From: Lunularia cruciata
Taxonomy: Eukaryota > Streptophyta > Marchantiopsida > Lunulariales > Lunulariaceae
Direction of reading: 5' to 3'
DNA length: 64,000 nucleotides
Assembly: GCA_948567375.1 (NCBI GenBank)
Contig: OX419762.1
Location: 56,649,034-56,713,033, forward strand
The notes below the pieces were generated by a model, which had not been told where the DNA came from, made no database searches, and saw only the letters and a list, made by a program, of their open reading frames with translations. How positions within the stretch are numbered: position 1 is the first letter of the stretch; each line of letters starts with the position of its first letter. This document shows positions 21,897-34,037 of the stretch, piece after piece. A program made the translations under genes and the position numbers.

Positions 21897-24551
21897 AACA
21901 TGCTAAGAGGGAGAATTTTCTTGTGATCATGGAAATATTCCAAATTTCCTTATGATCTTGTAACATATTCCAAATCTGAATCTAAGTGGTCTAACAAAAG
22001 AAAAAGATTTGTTGTACTTCTCATGCGGATCTTTCCTAAAAATGTATTCTTGTGCGACTTGCAAAAACAAAATATAGGTGTCTTTTGCATTGAGAACTAT
22101 ATCCATAAATGAAATTCTAGATGGAGAAGAGTATTATACTTATTTATTTCACACTCATCTTCATGGATTACTTCCATCTCATCCTCTTAGCACATCTCAA
22201 AACTATTTTCCCCCAACTTTCATACACCTAAACTTACCAATTCAGGAGGAAGAGATAATTTCCCAACCCCAAAACATAAGATCCATCCTCCAAAAATTGT
22301 GACAATTGTGATTCAATTTGTCTTTGATGGTTTTCCATCCTTGCTTCCACTCATTGTCTATCAAGCCTTCTTTCATGGACTTATCTTTCTGATTGCAAGT
22401 CAGCTTGTAAGAATTCATATACCATGCACACTTTTTATATAACTTCTTGCCATTCATGGACTCAAGGAATTATTTTACAAACTTCACTAGCAAAGTGGTC
22501 ATGTGACTAAAAGTTTTCCCCTCTTGCATAGTTTTCTTAGTACTTCTCTTATGGATCTATTTAAAATGTTCTGGATTATTTAAATAATCTAAGATCTATT
22601 CATAATGAGAAGGGATCATTCTAAAACTATCATCCTCTCCCTTCCCTTTTGTCTCCATCAATTTTGAATCTTTGAGTCCCATCTAGTTTCCCCTTCCAAT
22701 CTCCATAGAAGATCCAATTGATATATGGTTGAGAAGGTCTTGGAATCCAAGAGGAATGGACAATGGATCTTAAGAGGAGCTAGGGAATGATAGAGATTGC
22801 AAGGAATCAAAGAATGATTGACATGGAGGTACAATTATTTTGATTTTACCCCTAATGAGTGTGTCTTGATAAATTGTACTTTGATCAATTTTCATCCCTC
22901 CTCAATTCTATATTATAATTTCAAGAAATCTCAAAGTCAATACAAATTTAGTGAATTTTGTTGGCAATGGCGCGTCACATGCTAAGGATTTACTTATCAA
23001 CTTTTCATGTTCACAATCACCTTTCATATCCATCTTCAATTTAGTGAGCACATCTTCAATTTGATATGAGAGAACTAGATTCAAAATAGTTTTCATACAC
23101 CCATCAACTAACCATCCAAACACCTCAGTTGCATACCAATTAGACTGCCCTCTACATTGAGCAAGTGCAAGTGCAGATTCAAATATCAATGTCTCCTCAT
23201 CACATCACTCCTTGCAAAATCACTCATCTTACCATTGCAACACATGGCACATTTATTATTCATAACATGTACAATTACAACTAATCCTCATTATTATTGT
23301 CACCTCATCACAAGCATAACCCCTTGCTAGCCCGTGCTACCTATAGCCACCTATAGGAGAGATTGCTAAACAGTCAATGAACTTTATGAGTGCCCATAAA
23401 ATATGGATACACATTTCAATTTTGCATTGCCTTTTTTTTATAGTTATTTGTAAATATCTTTACAAATCCATGGGGTTCCTCAGAGAGCCTGGAAATTCCT
23501 AATTGAAACTCTGTGCTTAGTGAGTCACCTCGTAGTGAGCTGGGCATCAATTGGTCTCTTATATGTATTACCAAATCTAACTATGTTTGAATTCATTCCT
23601 TAAAAGTAAGTGTTTCTTTATTGACAAGGCTTTAGTGGATAAGAAGCATTGTATATTTTTCTGCTGTACTTATATTTTGCCGTGTACAGCAGTAAAATTG
23701 TGTACAATAGTAAAATTGCTATCGCTCATCATATGACATTTCTTTTCCAGATTATTCCAAAACTTGTTTAAAGGTCAAACACAAAGAAATCATAATAAAT
23801 ATGGGCCATATGTCCATTACTCTCTCTTCAAGATATTCAAAAATTTGTCCAAGAGTCATAACATGACTAAATCATAAGAATATAGCTTAAGTTCACTAAT
23901 CTCTTTTAAAAAAATGTTTCCGATCTAAACTCGAAGAACAAAACCCATTCAAGAGAGTGTAATTCTTCTTCATATAAAAAGTGTTTTTTAAATTGGTCAC
24001 TTTATTTTAAATAATTTATAATTCTGATTTTGTTCATTTATGTGTTATACACAATGCAGATTTTGTTTCAAGTTCTATTGTCATGGTCATATTTTTAAAG
24101 TATCAAATATTTCCTGTTTCAAGAAACAGGAAATAACTCTTGGAATATTTCTTAAAAGTTATTTTCTACTTTTCAAAATCATATCTACATATTTCTAATT
24201 CCTACAAGTGGACAAGAACATTTATTACAGAGAACACTGTACAATAAATAAAATAAAACACTCGTGGATAGAATCCTAATATACCTTGGGGTACAATCAA
24301 GAAATTTGACCTCTATGCTTATACTTACGTGTACCCAATCCACTCACAAGAGCAAAATTTTGTCTTGACTACCTCACCATAAGTTTAATATAGAGTGAAG
24401 TAATTTTTTCACTGAGGAATGGACCATGGAGAAGTTGCACTACTACTTACTATTGAGATACTAGATGAAGAGATGGAACATATGGACAGCATATAGATCG
24501 TCTCGTCTTGTCCTTGTCAACATGCATGCATACAAGTACTATATAGTCAAA
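21897..24551. other. Unassigned intergenic stretch
   Basis: No gene or known element could be supported here. The sequence is AT-rich with only short open frames of ordinary composition. A perfect 13-bp inverted repeat occurs at 24,108-24,135. Two short inverted copies of GCTGTAC/GTACAGC occur at 23,653-23,690. It may hold very old repeats that I cannot identify by eye. Confidence 0.5.
24108..24135. repeat. Perfect 13-bp inverted repeat (hairpin)
   Basis: TATTTCCTGTTTC is followed by a 2-base loop and its exact reverse complement GAAACAGGAAATA. No poly-T follows and no gene ends here, so it is not an obvious terminator. Confidence 0.85.
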
Positions 24552-24632
24552 GAGGCGACCACGTAGGAAAAACAAAGGATGGGAAGACCCCATCAAGTTG
24601 TACAAAGGAGAGACAAAAAAGGAAACATGGGG

Positions 24633-25367
24633 CTAAGCCCCAATAGAGTCTATATGAGAAATCTGCCCTACCGCACCTAAGATATTTGAGCTATGCAAGT
24701 TGTACGGTCTACACACAATTAGAGCATCCGAAGAAACATCACCTAATGTGATTGCTCTCCCATGGATTGCACCAGCCATTGCCTTTTGTCTATATGAGAA
24801 ATCTGCCCCAACAATGGACACACGCTGTCTAAAATGTGCTACAAAGTATGAAAGTGAGAGTGGTACTCCCTGACGCCTAACATGATAAGCTCTCGTGCAC
24901 TCCTTGACAAATGTGTCAAATGTCATGTCCATTGCTCCATATAACTCCAAGGCTAGAGGAACAAAGAGGTGACCTCGCTGCATGCTCCTATACTTGGAGA
25001 CCTTACGACCTGCTATTGCACTCGCCACCCATCCAGGGAGATGGGTAATCACTTCCTCCAAAACTATATCCCGTGTAAGGTCCATCACCACGACATCTGC
25101 TACTATCACCAGATCATCTCGGACCAAGTATAAGTTTGCCCTGACACGTGTTGTCTGCAAAGCATACAAAATCTCCCTCCAAGCCAAGTATCCACTCTCT
25201 TGTGCCATAGCAAACACTATGTCCCTAATGGCATCATGGGTAGCTATCCTTTGTCCTCCAAAAAGACACCATGTCATGTGGACTGCTGCTACATCTAGTG
25301 TAGAACCACACTCACAAGTGACTAATGAAGATGCAGATGGGTAGACCAAACCTAGGCAAAACCTCAT
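24633..25367 (-). pseudogene. C-terminal CCHC plus restriction-like endonuclease domain, copy 1
   Basis: An uninterrupted 244-codon frame. Residues 18-34 form C-x-C-x9-H-x3-C (CECGSTLDVAAVHMTWC). Next is HDAIRD (44-49), then a Glu at 65, then VRDDLVIVADVVVMDLT (82-98), with the spacing of the RHD...E...(P/A)D...D-x-T pattern of restriction-like endonucleases in R2-type elements. The C-terminal part beyond residue 110 is not recognised. The CCHC and endonuclease assignment is by motif pattern; the usual Arg before HD is Thr here, perhaps decay. These domains nick the target DNA and prime reverse transcription. Confidence 0.65.
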
Positions 25368-26015
25368 TGTTGTAGAGAAAGTAGTTGGTGCAAGTCGGAA
25401 TGCCCTAATGCATGGTTGAGCTAGGATCCAAGAGCTTGCACCCTTGCTAGAGCAAGAGCAAAGATGTGCTCTAGTAGATTGAAGAATGGACTAGTTGACT
25501 AAGAGAGAATGTAACATATACTCACACTGTCGCTCCATCAAGGAAGATTGTAAACCTCTAATCCAATTTGACGATAGTGAAGTAAAAGATGGGAAATCCT
25601 CTTGTGCTCAAGGGTTAGACTATCTCTTGTCTGCCGCAATAACACTTGGAGAGAATGGGATCCTCCTTCCACCTCTGTCGTATGATTCTCCAAAATTGGC
25701 CTATCAACAACCACAAAATGGGGAGGAAAGTAAGGGTGCGGAGAGAGCACAACTACCCAAAAACACTATATGTGTCGTTTCCTCCATAGAAAGCAAGCCA
25801 ATCCTACCACATGAGATCGGTAGAGCCATCTATCTATGTTCCAAATCCCTTGTCACACACTCAAAAGTCCTTGGTCCAATAATATCACCAAAGACTCCTA
25901 TAATCCTCCTATCAAATGCTCCCAAACGTGATAGGAAGGATGGTGAGGGTAGAACTGTACGGATGAGGTAGGATGGTTGACAAGCAATACTAGAAGAGAG
26001 TATACTAAATGCCAC

Positions 26016-26680
26016 CTATGGATTGCCTAATAATGGAAGGTCATCCACATGGAGAACATCCTCTACAAGGGCAACATCTAGGAAGCGTGTGACAAAATCC
26101 TCCGATCCTACTGGCACTCCAAGAACACAAAGTCCATCTGTGGATGTGATACACCCCTCTGGAAGCTCGAGGTGGGGAGGGATACCTAAAGGGGACCATG
26201 CCCTACACTTTGACACCTTGACTCTCAAGCCTACTAGATATAGCTCGGTAGTCAAGTAGTCAAAGGCTTGCCTAATCTGATCTACATGGCCTACGATGTG
26301 TGTATCATTTGCCAAGGAGGGAAATACACAACGTGGCATGGCCAAAGTAGTAGATAAGAGAGCTCTAAAGTGAGCCATGGCAAATAAGAGCCCCCCAAAG
26401 GATCTCCCTAATGTGTACCAACAACTGACTCCAAGACGGTGAATCCTTCTTGTGAACCACCATGTTGGTAGTAAAAGGAAGCAAGAGAGCCATAAAAAGA
26501 CCGCACAAAAGGAATGAGACTTGCCAAGGATCCACCAGCCTCCCTAAGCTCTCTAAAGATGGATGCCTATGAGACGCTATTAAAAGCATTCTCAATATCC
26601 ACCTATAGGACAACCCACTCTGGATGGATATCTAGGAGTGCTCTAATGCCTAGAGATATAGCCTCACATCCACCAGGTGT
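26016..26680 (-). pseudogene. Reverse transcriptase domain, copy 1
   Basis: Minus-strand pieces give motif A (VDIENAFNS near 26,590), the GDPLGG block (near 26,385-26,400, partly damaged), and the catalytic region SLANDTHIVGHVDQI where the family has (Y/L)ADD. Then comes GLRVKVSKCRAWSPLG...LPEGC...GLCVLGVPVGSEDFV, the thumb signature of this LINE group. The ADD to AND change and frameshifts show that it is dead. Confidence 0.75.
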
Positions 26681-26890
26681 AGCTACTCCAAATTGATGTG
26701 GAATAAGGTGTTTTCAAAAGTGATAACAATGCTGAAAGACAATGGTACGACTGACCAAATGCAAAAAGATCTCTATAATAGCAATTGGTCTAATGCCTCC
26801 CATGTCTTTCTCCATCACGAGAAGTCGACTAGCACCTAACACCTGACTAATAGACATAGGAATGTCTCCTCTTGCTCTTGCTATAGCCAC

Positions 26891-27931
26891 CTAAAAAAAC
26901 TCGATAAAACCACTAGAAGGATCATCTACATGGAAGCAATCTCTAAGGTGCTCATAAACCATCCTTGACAAGCCTCTTGAGGAAAGGCGAGAGGCATTGC
27001 ACAATGCTTGTGCAAATAGCAACCTATCAAAATATAAAGGTTGCTTAGGCTGATAATCTAAGACCTCTAATGGTAGTCCCTCTACTACTATAGGATGTAG
27101 TGAGCGTAGAGAAGAGATAGTCTTATCAGTAGGACTCGCTATAGACAAAGGGTGTAGCGCTCGTGCTGCTCTACTAAACTCTCCCGCCTGACCCAATGTC
27201 CTACATCATCGTAATCGAGTGGAATTTGTGGTATCCTATGGTAATGCTTGTCTCCTAAATTATGTAGCCCTAACAAAATTCTAATGAAGTGCTGCACAAT
27301 CCCCCGCTCAGAATTGATAAAATCTATCCGCCACCTCTTTATGCCCCGCACGTCCTCCTCTAGCATATCAAAGACACCATCAAGGGAGTAAGAGAAATAG
27401 GAACCATGCTAACTTGTCCAAGGGATCATGCGCCAAATGATCAAGTGGTAGGCAAAAAGCTTATCTAGCCTCATCAAGGAGTGTGCGGGGTAGCCTATAG
27501 AATAGACGTGGACATGGAAAACTAGTCTCAAATAACCCCAAAATGCAACCCTCCTGAGAAGCTAACCACTCCCACGACTCGATTGTTATCCTTATAACTA
27601 TCAATGAAGGGATAGAAGAAGTGTGTGCAATCCCGAGTGTCAATGTTGTTGATGTGGTCGCTCAACTCACGTGGGCATCCCAAGTGGTCCAATCATAGTC
27701 CTTGTGCATCCTTCCCACATGGGTCTTTACCCCTTGCGAGGTAAAGCGTCGGTGACACACTGAGCATGGTGTATCCCGACCCGCTCTAAGCAACACCACA
27801 TGGGAAGGTGTAACCATGACTAGCACAAGAATAATGATAGTAATACATGCTACTCCTCTCCATATCTCCCCCATATATGCAAAACCACAACCCCTCACAT
27901 CCCAACTCACATAAGAAAACAATCTCTCCAA
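26891..27931 (-). pseudogene. N-terminal zinc finger and linker, copy 1
   Basis: CSVCHRRFTSQGVKTHVGRMH (C-x2-C-x11-H-x4-H, near 27,720-27,780) is a DNA-binding CCHH finger like those at the N-terminus of R2-clade proteins. The probable start is the Met of MVTPSHVV near 27,817. Downstream frames (27,643-27,461; 27,366-27,139; 27,196-26,891) continue the same decayed protein up to the RT; they are unrecognised apart from conservation with copy 2. Confidence 0.65.
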
Positions 27932-28290
27932 ACCCTAAAATCTATAACATTCATAACTTTCAATTTCCATCTCCAAAGTGTACAAACTAAATTCACGTGA
28001 AACTTAATCATAAAAAACAAGAGATTGGAAATGAAAATTCCAGACCCATCACTCTTGATGTATAATGATCACTCTAAACCCTAAAAAAAACTAAAAGACT
28101 CCTAACTTTTTTCTCCATTCTCCATAGTCTTCAATCTAGATGCCAATGGAACCCAAATTGAAAAACAAAGAGAATTGACTATTCACTCGAGTGCTACGAG
28201 CTAGAGAACACTCAGAAAAAATAGATATCGTCTCCGGTCCCTCCCTCTCCTCTCCCGTCTCCACACTCTCCCGCAACTCCTGCAGATCAA

Positions 28291-31200
28291 CCCAACCCGC
28301 ATTGACTATATACTATATAGGACATATTGTCCTACTATATAAGACATATTCCTTTGTTTTGTTTTATTATCCAGTTATTTTTCATATCCACTTGAAAGGT
28401 ATTAAATTATTCTCTGGACATGCAAGTCGCACACGTTACCGTTGATTTTTTGCTCGCTTAGAAGAAAAGACAAAGGGATGGAGAGAAAAAACACAAGGAA
28501 GAAATATGGTAAATATTATGAGAATTTTAAATGAAAATAAGTAAAGGTAAATAAGGGAAGAAGGAGAAGAGATAACATTCTCTACTTTCAGATAGTTACT
28601 GGATGAGAGATATGATAATATCCCATAGTAAATTATAGGGGATTGTCGTGATAATATAGAGTTATTAGGAAGAGCCTGCACCTTAAAAGGCAACTGAATT
28701 AGATTTAGGAATTTCTTTTAACAATCTAATAAGATGGAGTCCACTTATTATTAACTTCTTCCCACCAAACAAGGAGATAAAGTTACCTGGATCCCACCAT
28801 CGTACAAAATAGTTTCGATCCGCGTTAATGCATGAATAAATAAATAAATAATAAGAAGAATAAGAGCAAAGAAGTCTTCTCTTCTATCGGATATACATGG
28901 AATCAAATGAGAATAGTAATTAAGTTTAAATCTGATATTATAGATAGGAAATTTTTTCTACCGTGAATTTTATTTTATCTGTCTATTTTTTATATAATTA
29001 CTGTGAATGTATAAATGTCACTTAACTTTTCATAACAAAAATTAGGAGTACAAGAAACTCATCAACCTATAATGAAATATCATTTATATATAAGAACTAG
29101 TTATTTGTTAGTGCAGATGCTCAACTAAAATGATCGGTGGAAGAGGCATAATAAAGCAACCCTATTTCAGACCAACATCTACTAAAGTTAGGTATTTGTT
29201 AACCAAAATTGTATGCAATTGATCTAGGTGAGTCGGAAATATTACAATACTAATATTACTAATAATATAGTCTAATTCAATTAGTCACTATTTTTAAATT
29301 TTTATTAATTATGATAATTATTTATGAGAATAAATATTAATATGAAATTTATCAAGCTAGTAATCTTTGCTTATATATTTTATTCAAGGAAGACATAAAA
29401 CATAGTTATCTTGAGCTCTTCAAGATGAAGTTAAGATTACTCTACTTGAATACAACTGACATATTTTTAGTATAAACTTCTTAGTAATTGATTAGCAAAT
29501 CTTAAATTATAAGAAAAAGCCATGTTAAATTCCAGGATTAGTGTACAAGTAGTAATATCAAACATAATAACAATGTGAAATATATTTTTTTCTTCTTCTT
29601 ATAAAATTTAGAATAAATATTTTTTATTCTAAAATAATTATTAGAATAATATTATGAATATGGTTGAATTACACCATATTAATTAATGCATATTACATGA
29701 GATGAACATATATTAGAATGGTCAAAAGAATGGAGATTCTACAATACTAGAAATCAAATGAGGTTTTGTTGCACACCATAAAGTTCCAAATATGCTTTAA
29801 TAATAAAATTCATTAAATGATTCATGATATTTTTGAAATTTAGACATAAGAAGGAATGGAGTGATCAAATCTTCCCTTTATTAGACTACTAATATATTCT
29901 TCAATTAGATTGAATTGATTGTATATTCATATTCTAGAAAATTACTATTTAAATTTAATATAATTTAAATAATAAATTTCAACTAACCATATGCAATAAA
30001 TTACATTACTTATCTTGGTATTAAGAATAGGACATATATATTTTGCATCTTTCTATAGTTGTAATCTAACAAAATTCTTAATAATGTATGGTTTTGAATT
30101 TCAAATCAAATGATTTTTTTCTACTTTTTATTTAAAATTTTTTGTTGAACACTAAGGAAAGGAAGCACTCTATAAAGTAGCATACAAAATATGGAGAATT
30201 TAATCATGTTTATTATTCAAGAAGATATTCATTAGCAACTAAACAATCTCTTTTTCCTTAGGGAATTTTTAAATGAATAAATAAGTAAGATACCATTATT
30301 CAAATAGGCATAAAAGATATTTTAATAGAAATAATCATTCAGGATTAACAATCAGGTATTATGAAATTAAGATATATAAATATAAACTGTTTTATTTAGA
30401 TTTTATATATTATTATTGATTTCAAATAATAAATATTTATTTTTGAGTACAAATGGCTCTTATATATACAAGGATATATTAATATTTACTCCAAAAAATT
30501 TTTAATTGAGGAGGTAAATTATAATCATATTTGTGTTGATCATGGAGAATTCTTGATGTTACATTGCCTATAAAAGTATGGAGAGAGTGGATTATTATTT
30601 CATTGATTTTACAAGAAGCTCAAGGAAATAAGTACCTAAATGATGATCATAATTTATAAGTTATAGTTTATTTTAAGGAGATGAACAAATTGTAATGGTA
30701 TTTCTTATCATTAAGATAATTTGTTTCCAAAATAAATTTATTGAAGAAACATTTACTCAAAATTATTAATATTTTATTTAAAAAATAATAATTTATCCGC
30801 AAATTTTTTCCTTCTGAAAGTATACTTTTCAATTTTGGTCTTAATGAAAAATATTTAACTAGTCATTATACTGATGAATCATGATGTTTAATATTAAATA
30901 CATTTCTACTTTCCATAAATGCAATGAAATATTTAAACAACTCTTTCTCTTTAAACTTGCTTTAGTCATTTAAGTTTATGAATTTGCCAAAATATAAATT
31001 ACCAGAGTTAAATATACTATTCAAAGATGTTATAATGGTTTTGTTCAAAGTTAGAAACAATAGAATCTCCCAATATCGTCCTTTCCTTGTACTTTCCTTC
31101 ATTTTTTACTGAATATATAAGAAATATTTTATTTTATTATTTAATTGCTTAAATCTACTCTATTATTTGCTTAACTTATTAAGGCATATGCAATAGTACC

Positions 31201-33326
31201 TGATAAGATATAATAAACATGGGTTTTTTTAACGTATTAATAAAGTGAAGAAATCTTATACTTAAAATTGAAACAAGAATCAATCATTGTTTTTAAATAG
31301 TAGAATTATTTAAAATTATTTCCATTACACAAGTTCGAATTGTCACCAAATGATTTAAAGAATATAAATAGCTATATCAAAGACGTTAAAGTCCGGATCC
31401 GATACATAAGTTCCACTTATTCTTAGTGGAAGTGCGCCTTGAAACTAAATAAAATCCCATTTGTTCTCACCATCGCAGTGCTTATCACAATAGTAAATAT
31501 ATATAATTAAATAAAGATCTTAGATAAGAGTTCATATGTTTTTCTGAATTTAAGATTTATATCTTATACAGTGATTTTGTTAATCACAAATTCTTTTAGA
31601 ATTAAAAACTTCTTTTTTGTTAATTTTTTGTATGTCATCTCTAGTTCTTTACACATGTTAACATTTTTTAACAATATAAGTGTTTTTTTTACATTTCGAG
31701 AGGAGATGTATTGTATTTTATAACAAAATATAAATTCTTTTCATCATTATAACGAAATAATCTTATGAAAAGTCAAGATTGATGATGCAAGATCTCTATA
31801 ATATTAGTTAAAATAATACAGAAAGAGGATTTAACTTACATGAACTCTTATATTATAAACTGTTATCTTTCCATATGCTTAGCTACCTGAAGGGGTGGTT
31901 TCCAAAATTTGTGTGCAATAATCCAACTTTATTTGGTTTAAATTTTATAGCTGTAAATATTTATGTCTCTAAATAAAAATAATTATTCATTTTAAAATTG
32001 TTTAATAATATATTTTAAAATTTTAAGATATATATTTTGGAATAAAAGGAACTTATAAGTTTTCTATTTTTTATTTATGATTCTATTGCATAGTCTTTTA
32101 TTTAGAGTTTAGTATTCCAACTTTATTTTGGTTTGTACATGAACTCCTTTACTCCTTTACTTTACTGTACTCTTTTGCCAATCATCTTATTGGGATTCAA
32201 TAGCAAGAAATAATAAATGTTCATAGAAATCAAAGAATTTCATATAAACCAATAAGGAATAATATAAGATGTAAAATATAAAAGGTGTGGTATAATTTAC
32301 TTTATAAAATTCATTCAAAACTTGTAAACATATATTATGTTGAAAATACTAACCATATAATGATTAATGAATTCATTATTATTTTCTAATTTTGACAAAT
32401 TGATATGTAGATTATATTTTTGAGCTAAAATCTACACTTGATGTAACATTTTGGATTAGAAGTATTAGAATATTTATGTTTTACTTTGAAGAGCAGAATA
32501 TATTTAATTTTGTTGTATCTTCTTCTTGATTTGCTACTTATAGATTGAAAATTATGAAATAAGTTTTTGATTCAATTTATAAAATGGGTAACTATGATTG
32601 ATATAGACGTGGTATTACATGATTCAATATAATTAATATATTAATTTGAATTAAGAATGTCAAGACCTATTTATCATATATAGACTAGAAATTCATATAC
32701 ACATGGAGAATAAGTTATATATATATAATATTAAATGCATAAAATATAGTTAAAAATAAATATTAGACGAGAAATTTTCATTTAATAAACCATGTATTTA
32801 ACATCCATTATGTTAGAAATACATAAAATCTAATACTTATCCATTCTTGAGACCGATAACACAGAAAGTCATTCTATCTATTTGAAAATATCATTACCAA
32901 TGATATTTTCAATGATATCATAATGATGGTTTCAAATATAAAATAAATGAGCGAGTTTCATTTACTAAAATCATATATTTAACATATGAAATGTTAACAA
33001 AATATATGACTTAAAACTAATGCCATTTTGGAAGCTATACTACAAAAACTCATTAGATGTAAATGGTATTGATATCTTCAAATTATCATATATGGCTTCA
33101 ATTTTTATTGTATTTCATCTTAAATCCCTAATAAGTGTGATATCTTTCAAAATATCCTCCATAAGTATTGTAAGAAGCCATCAACAAACGGTAATCTTGA
33201 ATCAGATCTACATCCGTTTGTGGTTTACTGTATAGATGATCTTATCTATATCCATATCTGGTTTACTATATAGATGTTACCACTATATGAGCAGTGAAAA
33301 TATTTATCATAATTAGAATAACATAT
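28291..33326. other. AT-rich gene-free stretch
   Basis: About 5 kb of strongly AT-rich DNA, especially 28,900-33,250, with no open frame of note and no tRNA or rRNA. Small internal duplications are visible: a block containing 'TTTCATTTA.TAAA.CAT.TATTTAACAT' at 32,775-32,815 and again at 32,957-32,990, and GGTTTACTGTATAGATG / GGTTTACTATATAGATG at 33,221 and 33,260. A short imperfect palindrome around TATAGGACATATTGTCCTA lies at 28,317-28,335. I see no organelle gene in it. Confidence 0.6.
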
Positions 33327-33915
33327 TGTAATATTACGAGGGCAAGAGAAGAGAGAAAACACAGATTGCACACTCAAACATTCGATGCCCCAAAGGATCA
33401 CCTTCTCTTTATTATATAGACAAAGAGGATCTACTCCAAGGAAGCTCCACCATAGGATTAGGGACACAGATAGGTGACATGTCAGCAAGCTCCACACTTG
33501 GATTACTTACTTGGATGGGTGACATGTCTGGTCTAGGTCCTATCTGGTTGGTCAAACAAGCTTTGACCAAAGGGAATCTTTTAGGGAATCTTCATGTAGG
33601 AATCTTAGAATCACGTGAATAAGGTACCGTTGGAAAGCTCTTGACGAGACAAAGCAAGGGGGAGGGAAGGCCAGTTTGTCCTCCACTTTGGGGGGGGGGA
33701 TCTGCACATTTTTGAGGTCTAATTCATCCGTTTAGGCCTCCAAAATTGCATTAAAAGATTTTAGGCATATTTCGGTTCCTACTCTATTAGTAGAAGTCTC
33801 CATTTGGTGATACCTCTTTCTGATCTGTTTATTCCATCATGTGTAACATCCTTCCAGATGTTACCAAACCAATTCTCACCTTTAAATCATATGTCTAGCT
33901 ATTGGTTCTAAGGTT
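33327..33915 (-). repeat. Solo LTR-A (minus)
   Basis: It begins TGTAATATTACGAGGGCAAG and ends near AGCTATTGGTTCTA, the reverse of the LTR-A start. The shared blocks (TTTAGGCCTCCAAAATTG, GGTTGGTCAAACAAGC, and TTATTATATAGAC as reversed TATA) are present in reverse order. No internal region is attached. A 60-bp block of it (about 33,768-33,835) is repeated just outside, at 33,921-33,985. No target duplication is clear. Confidence 0.75.
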
Positions 33916-34037
33916 CTCAAGTCTATTTCGGTTTTTGCACTATTAGTAGAAGTACTCTTTTGGTGATACTTCTATCTTATCTATCTTATTAATAAGTATA
34001 ATCTGATAACATTGTCAATTCTTGGAAAGAAAAAGAA

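Larger units (their letters stand above)
24552..28290 (-). mobile_element. Non-LTR retrotransposon with restriction-like endonuclease, copy 1
   Basis: One decayed ORF can be followed on the minus strand from about 27,930 to 24,633. In order: a CCHH zinc finger (27,700-27,780), a long N-terminal region, RT motifs (26,640-26,100), and a C-terminal CCHC motif and nuclease-like domain (25,320-25,060). A single-ORF, N-terminal-zinc-finger, C-terminal-endonuclease layout is that of R2/NeSL/Utopia-type elements, not of the L1 or RTE LINEs usual in plants. A 5' UTR shared with copy 2 extends to about 28,290 and a 3' UTR to about 24,552. No poly-A or clear target duplication was seen. Copy 2 at 34,038-37,690 is similar throughout. 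Confidence 0.75.

Noticed and set aside
25495-25971. Plus-strand 158-codon open frame within LINE copy 1
   Set aside because: It is antisense to the decayed LINE ORF and its counterpart in copy 2 is broken, so it is a shadow frame.
28291-33326. Possible organellar DNA insertion because of high AT content
   Set aside because: No plastid or mitochondrial gene, tRNA or rRNA sequence could be recognised.
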